Position numbers and translations under genes: made by a program. 64,000 nucleotides of DNA from Actinopolyspora erythraea (lineage in GTDB: Bacteria > Actinomycetota > Actinomycetes > Mycobacteriales > Pseudonocardiaceae): positions 3,906,001-3,970,000 of the forward strand of contig NZ_CP022752.1 of the NCBI RefSeq assembly GCF_002263515.1. Reading direction: 5' to 3'. The notes beneath the pieces are model-generated. The model was given only the letters and a program-made list of their open reading frames with translations, was not told where the DNA came from and ran no database searches. Of the stretch, positions 56,003-64,000 are shown piece after piece. Positions within the stretch are counted from its first letter, which is position 1. Each line of letters begins with the position of its first letter.

Positions 56003-57214
56003 ATGACTTCACCACAGCACCCACGACGGTCGTTGCCACCGGAAACGGCCGCGAATCGGCCCGCGTCCACGCCAGGCCCTCCCGAGCGGCATCCCGTTCC
56101 TCGTCAGGAGGGGAGCGCTCCACGGGCACCCCTGCGGGAAGCACCACCACAGCGCGGTGACGGGAGAGGGGCGAGTTTCCCCGGTGGACAACCACCACCC
56201 ACGCGTCGTGCCGGTGCGGACCCGGTCGCGATCGCCGTAATGGTCCTCAGTGGAGTGACGCTGCTGTTCGTGGCGACGGTGGGCCTGTTCTCGGCCACTT
56301 CCGTCACCGGCGCCGCGCAGTACCGGCACGGCGAGTACGTCACCGAGGAATCCGCGAGCCCCTCGGCCGAACCCTTCCACCGCGGCGACGGCGAGGCGGC
56401 CCCCTGGGAGCGTCCGTCACCCGAGCGCACGCCGGAGGAGCCCACCTCGGAGCGCGAACGGCCGACCGGCACCGCCGTGAAGGTCCCCGGTGACACCGAT
56501 CCTCGCCCGGTCGCCTCGCTCGGCGAGCACCCCTTCAACATCCCGGGCAACGGCGCGGTCGAGACCGACTGCGAGCTTCCCACCTTCGACACCGACACGG
56601 CCGCGCAGCGCGCCTTCCTGAACGCGCTGGCACCGTGCCTGACGGAGATGTGGACCCCGGCGCTGCGCGAGGCGAACCTGCCCGTCGAGACGCCGGACGT
56701 GGTGGTGACCGCCACGGACGTGCACACCCCCTGCGGCGACCGGGAGTGGGAGCAGACCGCCATGTACTGCGGCAGCGACCACACGATCTACTGGACCGCC
56801 AGGTACTACTCCCGAGTGGAGGGACGGGATTCGGCGGGTCCCTACCTCGGGCAGTTCGCCCACGAGTTCGGCCACGCGCTCCAGGGCATGACCGGGATCA
56901 TCAAGGCCTACGGCAGGGCGGTCCAGGAGGCGGGGGGAGCCGAAACGCCCGAAGGGCTCGAACTGTCGCGCAGGAACGAGCTCCAGGCCACCTGTTACGG
57001 CGGCCAGGCCCTGGCCGCGCTGCGGAACGGCGGAGTGGACGACGAGCGTGTCCTGTCAGCGCTGCGCGACGCGGGAAACCGCGGTGACGAGGCGAGCGAC
57101 ACCCGTGACCACGGCACCACGGCGAACAACAGGGCCTGGGTACGCCAAGGGTTCCGCACGAACCGGATCACCCGGTGCAACACCTGGTTGGCCGAGGACT
57201 CCCGGGTCTCCTGA
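56003..57214 (+). CDS. YpfJ-type neutral zinc metallopeptidase
   Basis: A 403-aa membrane-anchored protein. A disordered Pro/Arg-rich cytoplasmic part is followed by a TM segment (VAIAVMVLSGVTLLFVATVG, ~residues 75-95), an acidic linker and the catalytic domain. The zinc motif is QFAHEFGHALQGM (HEFGH, ~residue 290), with the family stretch MYCGSDHTIYW upstream and the expected RNELQATCYGG downstream. It is a putative extracytoplasmic peptidase of the M48-unrelated YpfJ/zincin group. The ATG at 56003 is used; the frame is open to 55898. Confidence 0.85.
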   Translation: MTSPQHPRRSLPPETAANRPASTPGPPERHPVPRQEGSAPRAPLREAPPQRGDGRGASFPGGQPPPTRRAGADPVAIAVMVLSGVTLLFVATVGLFSATSVTGAAQYRHGEYVTEESASPSAEPFHRGDGEAAPWERPSPERTPEEPTSERERPTGTAVKVPGDTDPRPVASLGEHPFNIPGNGAVETDCELPTFDTDTAAQRAFLNALAPCLTEMWTPALREANLPVETPDVVVTATDVHTPCGDREWEQTAMYCGSDHTIYWTARYYSRVEGRDSAGPYLGQFAHEFGHALQGMTGIIKAYGRAVQEAGGAETPEGLELSRRNELQATCYGGQALAALRNGGVDDERVLSALRDAGNRGDEASDTRDHGTTANNRAWVRQGFRTNRITRCNTWLAEDSRVS

Positions 57215-57243
57215 CCGGCGGTCCTTTCGGAAACGGGCGCCGC

Positions 57244-57480
57244 TCACTGCTCCAGCGTGGCATCGGCCTGTTCCTGCTCCTCGATCAGGATGTTCGTGCA
57301 GTCCCAGCAGGTCGGTGCCTGGAACCAGTCGAGTTCACTGGGCTCGACCATGGCGCACTGCACTCCGCAGACCGAGGTGTCCGAGGCCCTGCCCTGCCAG
57401 CGCCTCCCCCGAAACGCGTGGCGGACCAGGCGCGAGGTGGTACGACTGCTGACCGGCAACCAGTAGTGATGCGTGTCCAT
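57244..57480 (-). CDS. Small Cys-containing protein, second of a pair
   Basis: A 78-aa protein with CGVQC and, ~18 residues later, CWDC, a four-Cys arrangement that could bind zinc. N-terminal residues are MDTHHYWLPVSSRTTSRLV. The ATG at 57480 has GGAAGC upstream and starts 6 bases after the stop of the gene before it, so the two are coupled. No family is recognised. Confidence 0.6.
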   Translation of the reverse strand: MDTHHYWLPVSSRTTSRLVRHAFRGRRWQGRASDTSVCGVQCAMVEPSELDWFQAPTCWDCTNILIEEQEQADATLEQ

Positions 57481-57485
57481 GCGAA

Positions 57486-57740
57486 TCAGTGCTTCCAAAC
57501 GGGCAGAGCGGTTGGCAACTTCAGATACGCGGTGAAGCATTCCTCGCAGAACGGCCGGTTGTGGGCCATCTGGAACTCCCGGGGGTCCGCGACGGGAGGT
57601 GACTCGACCGGTTCGTGCCCGCCGAGAGGTTCCACCGGCCCGCCACCACGCGGCGGTCTGTCCAGTGTGGCGTGCTGGTTGGGGTCCCCCTCCGGCTTCA
57701 CCCAGTGGATCTGGGGACGTTCCGCCGAGTACTCGGTCAC
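57486..57740 (-). CDS. Small hypothetical protein, first of a pair
   Basis: An 84-aa protein (TEYSAERPQIHWVKPEGDPN at the start) ending with a CEEC motif in RPFCEECFTAYLKLPTALPV. GTG 57740 has GGGAGG at good spacing. It is coupled to the next Cys-containing gene. Their co-occurrence and shared CxxC-type ends suggest a metal-binding two-component unit, but no function can be named. Confidence 0.6.
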   Translation of the reverse strand: MTEYSAERPQIHWVKPEGDPNQHATLDRPPRGGGPVEPLGGHEPVESPPVADPREFQMAHNRPFCEECFTAYLKLPTALPVWKH

Positions 57741-57960
57741 CGTTTCGCCTCCCGACACCTTCCGACGCGCCGTGCGCGGAACGACCTCGCGGGAATAGCC
57801 GTGTTCCGCATATCACTAGGAGTATCGGCAGCTGTTCGGAAAGTGACTAGATCACGACCGTGGTCATCTTGTTAACCGTCGGGTTGACCAGGATTTCCGA
57901 TCGGGAGACGTAGCCGGAACTCCGTTCCGCTCACCCGCCCGGCGACCGCGCCGAGTTCGC

Positions 57961-59073
57961 TCAGGCGGTCGCCACCTTCTTGACGTAGAGCAGCCTGTCC
58001 CCCTCCTCGATCGCGTCGGCCTCCGGGGCGTCCACCCGGTAGAGCTGCCCGTCGCGGACCAGCCCGAGCACGATGTCGGAGAGATGGCGCGGCGAGCCGC
58101 CCACTTCGGTTCGCTCCACCTCGCGTTCGGCGATGGCCAGCCCCAGGTCGGGACTGAGCAGGTCCTCGAACATCTCCACCACCGAGGGAGTGGAGGTGGC
58201 TATGCCCAGCAGCCTCCCCGAGGTCTCGCTGGAGATGACCACCGAGTCGGCGCCGGACTGGCGCAGCAGGTGGACGTTCTCCGCCTCCCGGACGGCTGCC
58301 ACGATCTGGGCCTTGGGGGCCAGTTCCCGCGCGGTGAGCGTCACCAGCACGGCGGTGTCGTCGCGGGGCGGGGCCACCACCACGGCGCGGGCCCGCGGGA
58401 TTCCGGCTACGCGCAGCACGTCCGACCTGGTACCGGAACCGTTGACGGTCACCAGCCCCAGCGAGGACGCGACCTCCAGCGCGGTGGGATCGGGGTCCAC
58501 CACGACGATGTTGCCCGCTTCGGCGCCCTCGCCCAGCAAGGCGGTGACGGCGGACCTGCCCTTGGTGCCGTAGCCGATCACGACAACGTGGTCACGCACC
58601 CTGGACCTCCAGCGTTGGATCTTGAGCGCCTGGCGGGAGCGCTCGGTGAGCACTTCCAGTGTGGTGCCGACCAGCACGATCAGGAACAGCACCCGCAGCG
58701 GCGTGATGACCAGCACGTTGACCAACCGCGCCGAAGCGCTCACCGGAGCGATGTCGCCGTAGCCGGTCGTGGACAGGGAAACCGTCGCGTAGTACAACGC
58801 GTCCAGCACGCTCAGCGGCGTTCCGTCCGTGTCGCTGTACCCGCCCCGGTCCATGTAGACCAGCAGCACGGTGACGGCGAGCGCCAGGCTGGCCCCGATT
58901 ACCCTGCGCACGATCGATCTGACCGGCCCGATGGCCGTCGCGGGCATCCGGACGACACCGACCAGGGCATGGTCGGGGCGATCCGTCAGGCGGTCGGTCA
59001 GCGTGGCCTCGGAACGGCGTCCGGGCAGCGAACGACGGCCGAGTCGCGCGGTTCGGCGCATGTGCTTGTCCAC
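57961..59073 (-). CDS. Potassium channel with RCK (TrkA-N/TrkA-C) domains
   Basis: A ~370-aa two-TM channel. TM1 is GASLALAVTVLLVYMDRGG, the selectivity filter is STTGYGD (residue ~103) and TM2 is VLVITPLRVLFLIVLVGTT. It is followed by an RCK domain with the Rossmann motif VVVIGYGTKGRSAV and a C-terminal TrkA-C lobe. It conducts K+ under nucleotide or ion control at the cytoplasmic ring. It corresponds to Rv3200c. GTG 59073 or ATG 59061 could be the start; neither has a clear Shine-Dalgarno. Confidence 0.9.
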   Translation of the reverse strand: MDKHMRRTARLGRRSLPGRRSEATLTDRLTDRPDHALVGVVRMPATAIGPVRSIVRRVIGASLALAVTVLLVYMDRGGYSDTDGTPLSVLDALYYATVSLSTTGYGDIAPVSASARLVNVLVITPLRVLFLIVLVGTTLEVLTERSRQALKIQRWRSRVRDHVVVIGYGTKGRSAVTALLGEGAEAGNIVVVDPDPTALEVASSLGLVTVNGSGTRSDVLRVAGIPRARAVVVAPPRDDTAVLVTLTARELAPKAQIVAAVREAENVHLLRQSGADSVVISSETSGRLLGIATSTPSVVEMFEDLLSPDLGLAIAEREVERTEVGGSPRHLSDIVLGLVRDGQLYRVDAPEADAIEEGDRLLYVKKVATA

Positions 59074-59270
59074 GGGCGGAAACGGTAACGCCCGGCGGGC
59101 GGAGCGGACACTCGTGCTCCCGGTAGCTCCCTCGGTCCCGGCATCCGGGGACTCGGGCTGGGAATCCGCTCCGCGAACGACTCTGGCGGGGCGGTGGGGC
59201 CCGGTGGTCACCACCGCACGAGATCACGCGGCGGGCGTCGATGCTTGATCGATATCGACGCGTTCTCCCG

Positions 59271-59326
59271 TTGACTCCGATACTGCCCGGGCCATACGTT
59301 ATCGAACGAAGTTCGGTATACCGAAC
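59271..59326 (+). promoter_or_regulatory. Promoter and operator of the GH43-like gene
   Basis: A -35 TTGACT (59271) and a -10-like TACGTT (59295) are separated by 18 bases. Immediately downstream lie CGAAC-GAA-GTTCG (59303-59315) and the perfect 16-bp palindrome GTTCGGTATACCGAAC (59311-59326), sharing a half-site. Their position, over or just after the expected transcription start, suits a dimeric repressor. Confidence 0.65.
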
Positions 59327-59429
59327 AAAGGGTGCGGAGCGTGGACCGACCACCGAGAGCTTCCGACGAAGCGGAACGCTCCGTCCCAGGAAACGTCCAC
59401 CGACCCGGGCAGGCAGGGGAGTTCCGCTC

Positions 59430-60836
59430 ATGCCAAGACGTCCACTTCCGACCGGCTTCGGAGCAGCCTCCTCGCGGGCGGCACTGGCGCTGTCACTGGT
59501 GCTGGGCGGGGTATCGCTCGCACCGCTCGAATCGGGCGCCGCGAGCCCGCCGAGCACACCTCCCACGGGCGTGAACGACACGGCGGGCGAACGTCGGGTC
59601 GCCGAAGCGGCCGCGGCGTTGCGGGTGCCCGACGCCGGGGACGTGCGGGGCGACATCACGCTGCCGCGCCGGGGCGCGCACGGCACCACGGTCTCGTGGC
59701 GGTCGGAGGAGAGCCGGGTCGTGAACCCCGCCGGCGAGGTGAACCGCCCCGAGCACGGGGCCGATCCGATCTCGGTGGAGCTGACGGCGACGGTGCGGCT
59801 CGGCCCCCACCGGGCCGAACGCCGCTTCCGGCTGACGGTGCCGCCCCTGCCGGAGCGGAACCCCGAGAAGGGCTACCTGTTCACCTACTTCACCGGCGCG
59901 GGAACCGCCGACGGCGAACAGGTCCACTTCGCCGCCAGCCGGGGCGACGACGCGCTCGCGTGGGACGAGCTCAACGGGGGCGAGCCCGTGCTGACCTCCA
60001 CCAAGGGCGAGGGCGGGGTGCGGGACCCGTTCATCGTCCGATCCCCCGAGGGCGACAAGTTCTACCTCATCGCCACCGACCTGAGAATGCACGGCGACGG
60101 GAACTGGGACGAGGTCCAGCGGCACGGCAGCAGGCACATCGAGGTCTGGGAATCCACCGACCTGGTCCACTGGTCCGAGCAGCGCCACGTCCGGGTCGCC
60201 CCCGACAACGCGGGCAACGTCTGGGCCCCGGAGGCCTACTACGACGAGTCGATCGGGGCCTACGTCGTGTTCTGGGCCTCCAAGCTCTACGACGCCGACG
60301 ACCCGGACCACAGCGAGGACACCCACAACCGGATGATGTACGCGACCACCCGCGACTTCCACACCTTCGGCGAACCCAGGATCTGGCAGGACCCGGGGCA
60401 CTCGGTGATCGACTCCACTGTGGTCTCCGAGGACGGCACCTACTACAGGTTCACCAAGGACGAGCGCGCCAACTCCGACGCGGCCCCCTGCGACAAGTAC
60501 ATCACCGAGGAGAAGTCCCCGAACCTGCGCAGCACCGACTACACGTTCGTGGCGGACTGCATCGGCGAGGCCGAGGGATCCGAACCGGGTATCAGCCGCG
60601 GCGAGGGGCCGACCGTGTTCGAGTCCAACTCCGGGGACAAGTGGTACATGTTCATCGACGAGTTCGGCGGCCGTGGTTACGTGCCGTTCGAGACCACCGA
60701 CCTGGACTCCGGCGAGTGGACCATGTCGGAGAACTACGACCTGCCGGACAGCCCACGGCACGGCACGGTGCTTCCGGTGACCGCCGACGAGCTGCAACGA
60801 CTGCGTGCCGAGTACGGGACCGGCACGTCCGGCTGA
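59430..60836 (+). CDS. Secreted GH43-like five-bladed beta-propeller glycosidase
   Basis: A 468-aa exported protein. A signal peptide (RAALALSLVLGGVSLAPL) is followed by an Ig-like domain of the type found before glycosidases (~residues 45-145: GDITLPRRGAHGTTVSWRSE). A GH43/arabinanase-type propeller follows, with RDPFIVRSPEGDKFYLIATDL, HIEVWESTDLVHW, VWAPEAYYDE and VIDSTVVSEDGTYY. The Asp of RDPF and Glu of APEAYY occupy the usual catalytic positions. It probably releases arabinose or xylose units from plant polysaccharides. The ATG at 59430 begins the signal peptide. A strong operator-like palindrome lies upstream. It is not part of the mycobacterial gene order, so it is probably inserted. 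Confidence 0.82.
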   Translation: MPRRPLPTGFGAASSRAALALSLVLGGVSLAPLESGAASPPSTPPTGVNDTAGERRVAEAAAALRVPDAGDVRGDITLPRRGAHGTTVSWRSEESRVVNPAGEVNRPEHGADPISVELTATVRLGPHRAERRFRLTVPPLPERNPEKGYLFTYFTGAGTADGEQVHFAASRGDDALAWDELNGGEPVLTSTKGEGGVRDPFIVRSPEGDKFYLIATDLRMHGDGNWDEVQRHGSRHIEVWESTDLVHWSEQRHVRVAPDNAGNVWAPEAYYDESIGAYVVFWASKLYDADDPDHSEDTHNRMMYATTRDFHTFGEPRIWQDPGHSVIDSTVVSEDGTYYRFTKDERANSDAAPCDKYITEEKSPNLRSTDYTFVADCIGEAEGSEPGISRGEGPTVFESNSGDKWYMFIDEFGGRGYVPFETTDLDSGEWTMSENYDLPDSPRHGTVLPVTADELQRLRAEYGTGTSG

Positions 60837-61030
60837 CCGCTTTCCGCGGGACAACCATCAGACGGCCGGGGTCCACCGACGACCGGCGGACCACCGGCCA
60901 CCCGGCGAAGCCGAACCGTCCCCGCCGTCGAACGCTCGGAGCCGGGCAACGGATCTTCCCGCCGAACCGCCCCGCGCCGAGCCCTCCGAGAGGATTGCCG
61001 ACGGGACTGTTCCGTGCCACCGTGGCTGTT

Positions 61031-61402
61031 ATGAAACGACCAAGTTCCGCATTACTGTTGGCGGCGAGCCTGGCACTCACCGGCACCCTGCACTTCCTGC
61101 TTCCCCGCCCGTTCGACTCGATCGTGCCGCGCCGCCTCCCCGGCTCGCCCCGCACCTGGACCTACGCTTCCGGAGCGGCGGAACTGGGGTGCGCCGCCGC
61201 CGTGGCCGCGCCCCGCACCCGACGCGCGGGCGCCACGGCCACCACCGCCCTGTTCACCGCCGTTTTCCCCGCCAACGTCAAGATGGCACTCGACTACCGC
61301 CACCGGAGTCGCGCACTACGCTTTGTGGCCTACGCGAGGCTACCCCTCCAGATCCCCTTGATCCGGTGGTCGCTGGGCGTACGCAGGAACACCGCTCGGT
61401 AA
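61031..61402 (+). CDS. DoxX-like membrane protein
   Basis: A 123-aa protein with four hydrophobic segments. It shows the DoxX-family pattern TGTLHFLLPRPFDSIVPRRL near the N-terminus, then YASGAAELGCAAAVAA and NVKMALDYRHRS. ATG 61031 is used. The function is unknown; relatives are linked to membrane redox stress. The frame upstream is the shadow of the GH43 gene. Confidence 0.78.
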   Translation: MKRPSSALLLAASLALTGTLHFLLPRPFDSIVPRRLPGSPRTWTYASGAAELGCAAAVAAPRTRRAGATATTALFTAVFPANVKMALDYRHRSRALRFVAYARLPLQIPLIRWSLGVRRNTAR

Positions 61403-61466
61403 CGCTTTCGTGATCCGGCGCGTGCGGAGTTGTTGAATGTTGAGCCGTACTGCTTACCATTCGTAG

Positions 61467-62030
61467 GTGCAGCAGTTTGAGCACGCGGCCCGCGTCCTGG
61501 GCTGGCACGGTCATCTCGTGTCGAACGTGGAGGTTCTCGGCTCCCGCTTCACCGCCGTCACGCGGCTCCGCCCCGAGGTGCACCGGTGGCGGGTGGCGCA
61601 CGACTGGCCGCCCCAGGCGGACCCCTCGCGGGTGCACGCCTGGGCGGAGACCGACGGCCCGGAGCAGGTGCCCGTTCCCGCCGTTGACCTGATCGGGGTG
61701 CTGGTGCGCGTCTCGAAGGCCCGCAGAGCCACCAGAGCGTGCGGAACGCTGCTGACGATCGCGCCCTGTGCCGCCGTCCTACCCGGTGACCACCCCTACC
61801 GCCCCTGGGCGTTCACCGAGTTGGACTACTACGGCATCGGCGCCGTGACCACCTACCGGGAGGGCCCCGCCCGTCTCGTGCTGGCCCCGGAGGACCGCAG
61901 GTCCGAGTTCGGCACCTCCCTGTTCGAGAGGTGGCTGCTGGAACTGCTCTACCAGCGCGTCCTCCAGCAGGAGGAGAACGCCGAGAGCCCCTCCAACACC
62001 ACCGAGGGCGGCGGCGCCGATCTCCCCTGA
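61467..62030 (+). CDS. Hypothetical protein
   Basis: A 187-aa soluble protein with no family I recognise. It has an even mix of strands and helices, for example VEVLGSRFTAVTRLRPEV, AFTELDYYGIGAVTTYREG and RWLLELLYQRVLQQEEN, and a disordered acidic tail. It starts with GTG at 61467. The coding-like composition over the whole length supports a real gene. Confidence 0.65.
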   Translation: MQQFEHAARVLGWHGHLVSNVEVLGSRFTAVTRLRPEVHRWRVAHDWPPQADPSRVHAWAETDGPEQVPVPAVDLIGVLVRVSKARRATRACGTLLTIAPCAAVLPGDHPYRPWAFTELDYYGIGAVTTYREGPARLVLAPEDRRSEFGTSLFERWLLELLYQRVLQQEENAESPSNTTEGGGADLP

Positions 62031-62046
62031 AACCGGCGCCGAGCGC

Positions 62047-62661
62047 TCAGATCGCCTCGTACTCGTGCCAGTTGAGGCTCTCCGGGTTCCACCGCAGCAG
62101 GTAACCCGAACGCACCGAGCGCAACGCGCGCATGGCGTGGGGCCACCGACGAATCACGTTGGCCATCGCCACCGAGGCCAGCTGATCGCTGGTGCGGTGC
62201 TGCTCGCCCGGACCGAGCATCGCGATCCTGCCCGAGGTGTAGAGGATGTTGGTCAGCACCTCCTGCCCCGACAGCGCCGTCTCCTCGACACTGACGAGGT
62301 CCTCGGGATCCAGCTCGCTGGGCCAGGTACGGCGGTCCAGATCCGCCGCCACGGGCTGTTCGCACTCACCACAGGTGCACTCGAACTCGCTCGTCCAGCC
62401 GTGGTTGTCCCAGGACCAGATCGCGGAAGCGCCCGGCTCCAGCTCGGCCAGGGCCGAGACGTGCGGCCAGGCGTTCACCACGGCACCGAGCACGGTCCGC
62501 ACCGTGGGGCGCGGGGGCTCGCCCGGACCCTCGAAGATCCACTCCCCCTGTTCGTCCCGCCGAACGAGCACGAGCGGTGCACGCAACGCGAGGACGTCCT
62601 CGTCCACGGACACCTCGTTCTGCATCGAGGCGTCCAGCTTGTTCTCCGTGTTCTGCGCCAT
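62047..62661 (-). CDS. Hypothetical acidic protein
   Basis: A 204-aa protein. Visible features are a CTCGECEQP cysteine group near the middle, two similar stretches (LGAVVNAWPHVSALAELEPG and MANVIRRWPHAMRALRSVRS) that may reflect an internal duplication, and ends NWHEYEAI. ATG 62661 is preferred, with AGGA 11 bases before it; the ATG at 62670 is too close. It is convergent with the gene before it. The function is unknown. Confidence 0.65.
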   Translation of the reverse strand: MAQNTENKLDASMQNEVSVDEDVLALRAPLVLVRRDEQGEWIFEGPGEPPRPTVRTVLGAVVNAWPHVSALAELEPGASAIWSWDNHGWTSEFECTCGECEQPVAADLDRRTWPSELDPEDLVSVEETALSGQEVLTNILYTSGRIAMLGPGEQHRTSDQLASVAMANVIRRWPHAMRALRSVRSGYLLRWNPESLNWHEYEAI

Positions 62662-62869
62662 CGCGGGCATATTCCTGGGTGATCGAGACCGGAGACAAGC
62701 TGCGCCACTCGAAAGTGTGGTTTTTCGGTCGTTGACCGGCGATTCGGGCCCCAACGCGGTGCTCCGACAGGAGAGCCGGGCAGCGGTGGCCTCCGGCGCT
62801 GCCCACCGTCCCTCCCCGGGTCGCAGCGGCCGCCCCCCAGCCGACGCGGCCGAAGTGGGAACGGCGCGA

Positions 62870-64000
62870 TCACTCCTCGGCAGGCACCGCCAGGATCAAC
62901 CGCCGCAGCCCCTCCTCGTCGTGCGGGTCGGCGGGGTGCAGCGTGCGGTCGTGGCGCACGTAGTGCATCGCCGCGCGCACCCGTTCCAGCGGAACACCGG
63001 TCATCTCCGACCAGGCCAACCGGTAGGCGGCCAGCTGCACCGCCGCCGCGGGCATCCGCCGGTCGTCCGGCACCGAACCGGTCTTCCAGTCCACCACGGT
63101 CCAACCGCCGTCCTCGTCGGCGAACACCGCGTCCATCCGGCCGCGCACCACCACACCGGCGATGCGCGTCTCGAACGGAACCTCGATGCGGTACGGGGTC
63201 CGCTCGGCCCACTCGCTTTCCAGGAAGGCCGTTCGCAACCGCTCCAGGTCCTCGTCCGGTGGGGCGGACTCGTCCCCTGCACCGGGCAACTCGTCCACTT
63301 CGAGCAGCGCGTCGGAGGTGAACCGGCGTTCCAACCAGGCGTGGAAGGCGGTTCCCCGCCGCGTCACCGGATTGGGACGCGCGGGCAGCGGGCGGCGCAG
63401 CTTCCGCGCGAAGGACTCCGGGGAGTCGGCGAGTTCCACCAGCTGAGTGACCGAGAGCTGCTCGGGCAGCCGCACCCGTTCTTCCCGCGCGGTCCGGTCC
63501 CGCTCCGCCAGCAGCACGTCGACGTCCCGCCGCCACCGAGCCGACTCCTCGTCGACGGCCGAGTCCCCGGGGGATTCCGCCGCGGCGACCAGCTGTCCGT
63601 CCTCGTCCTCCGCCGCCCCGTCACCGGCCGGGTCAGCGTCCGCGTCGGCCAGCGCTCGACGAACCAGGTCGGCTCCCTCCGCGACCTCGTCCCTGCGCGC
63701 GCCCAGCGGGTCGACCGGCCAGCGCACGCTGCGCTCGGTCTCGGCGAGCGGATTCTCGTCGGCCTCGTCGGGCTCTGGCTCCCAGTGCTCCAGCGCGCAG
63801 TCCTCGAGCTCGCTCCCGCCCTCGGCACCGTCCAGCTGCCGCGCCATCTCGGTGAGGAACGTGGCTGGCCCCTTGGGCCTGCTCCCGGTCTCCGCCCACC
63901 AGTGCCCGGACAACAGCAGCGTCCGTTCCGAACGAGTGAGCGCCACGTAGAACAGGCGACGTTCCTCGGTCAGTCGCCGCTGCTCGAACTCCTCGTCGTG
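62870..64000 (-). CDS. adnB: AdnB-like helicase-nuclease, 3' part (runs off the right edge)
   Basis: The C-terminal ~375 residues of a UvrD/RecB-type protein. The helicase motif VI (RRLFYVALTRSERTLLL) is at the window edge. After an acidic linker comes a RecB-type PD-(D/E)XK nuclease: GTAFHAWLERRF, then GRMDAVFADEDGGW and VVDWKTGSVPDD (Asp and Lys of the active site), ending with the helix VQLAAYRLAW. In mycobacteria the AdnA/AdnB heterodimer resects double-strand breaks, and adnB (Rv3201c) sits next to the K+ channel gene, which supports this call. The start is outside the window. Confidence 0.85.
   Translation of the reverse strand, partial: HDEEFEQRRLTEERRLFYVALTRSERTLLLSGHWWAETGSRPKGPATFLTEMARQLDGAEGGSELEDCALEHWEPEPDEADENPLAETERSVRWPVDPLGARRDEVAEGADLVRRALADADADPAGDGAAEDEDGQLVAAAESPGDSAVDEESARWRRDVDVLLAERDRTAREERVRLPEQLSVTQLVELADSPESFARKLRRPLPARPNPVTRRGTAFHAWLERRFTSDALLEVDELPGAGDESAPPDEDLERLRTAFLESEWAERTPYRIEVPFETRIAGVVVRGRMDAVFADEDGGWTVVDWKTGSVPDDRRMPAAAVQLAAYRLAWSEMTGVPLERVRAAMHYVRHDRTLHPADPHDEEGLRRLILAVPAEE

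Overview
The window is high-GC actinobacterial DNA, most likely from the Pseudonocardiales. A halotolerant or halophilic genus such as Actinopolyspora is possible, judged from the acidic protein tails and the acidic N-terminus of NhaA, but this is inference. The right 27 kb follows the gene order known from the mycobacterial Rv3193c-Rv3202c neighbourhood: UPF0182, PDZ/Lon-like protease, zincin-like protein, ABC1 kinase, whiB7, uvrD2, nudC, K+ channel and adnB, with local insertions. The left 26 kb is accessory.

Layout. 0.36-6.6 kb: a compact acyl-chain locus on + (ACP, ketosynthase with a chain-length-factor-like C-terminal half, acyl-CoA oxidase/dehydrogenase homologue, thioester-reductase-like SDR, orphan LuxR regulator). 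The first four genes are translationally coupled or tightly packed. 7.1-18.4 kb: an 11-kb island bounded by two tRNA-Ala(GGC) genes lying in ~195-bp direct repeats. It holds a stand-alone methyltransferase, a mycocerosic-acid-synthase-like single-module PKS (KS-AT-DH-ER-KR-ACP, 2109 aa), and relics of a carboxymuconolactone-decarboxylase-like gene, a DNA methylase, an IS110 transposase and a serine recombinase next to the right-hand tRNA. 18.5-26.6 kb: secreted DUF305 and LVIVD proteins, a third tRNA-Ala, DUF6158, an MFS transporter, a GNAT protein, a decayed ABC ATPase and a flavin monooxygenase. 26.8-29.3 kb: acyltransferase-3 and nhaA.

29.7-35.5 kb: the ribosome-rescue/division block on the minus strand (prfB, ftsE, ftsX, smpB, an amidohydrolase, ssrA/tmRNA) and a PadR regulator. 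36.4-36.9 kb: two initiator tRNA genes 400 bp apart. 37-64 kb: the conserved core block, including a whiB7 gene with its promoter, upstream ORF and leader terminator all visible, a catalytic/inactive M16 peptidase pair, a YpfJ-type metallopeptidase, a secreted GH43-like protein with an operator-like palindrome, and the 3' part of adnB running off the right edge.

How genes work together: tmRNA and SmpB rescue stalled ribosomes, and prfB encodes release factor 2. FtsEX is the divisome ABC complex. WhiB7 is expected to respond to translation stress through its leader. The two lipid/polyketide loci are unrelated in architecture: one is a dissociated AT-less set ending in reductive release, the other an iterative methyl-branched-chain synthase. 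No CRISPR array or rRNA was seen.
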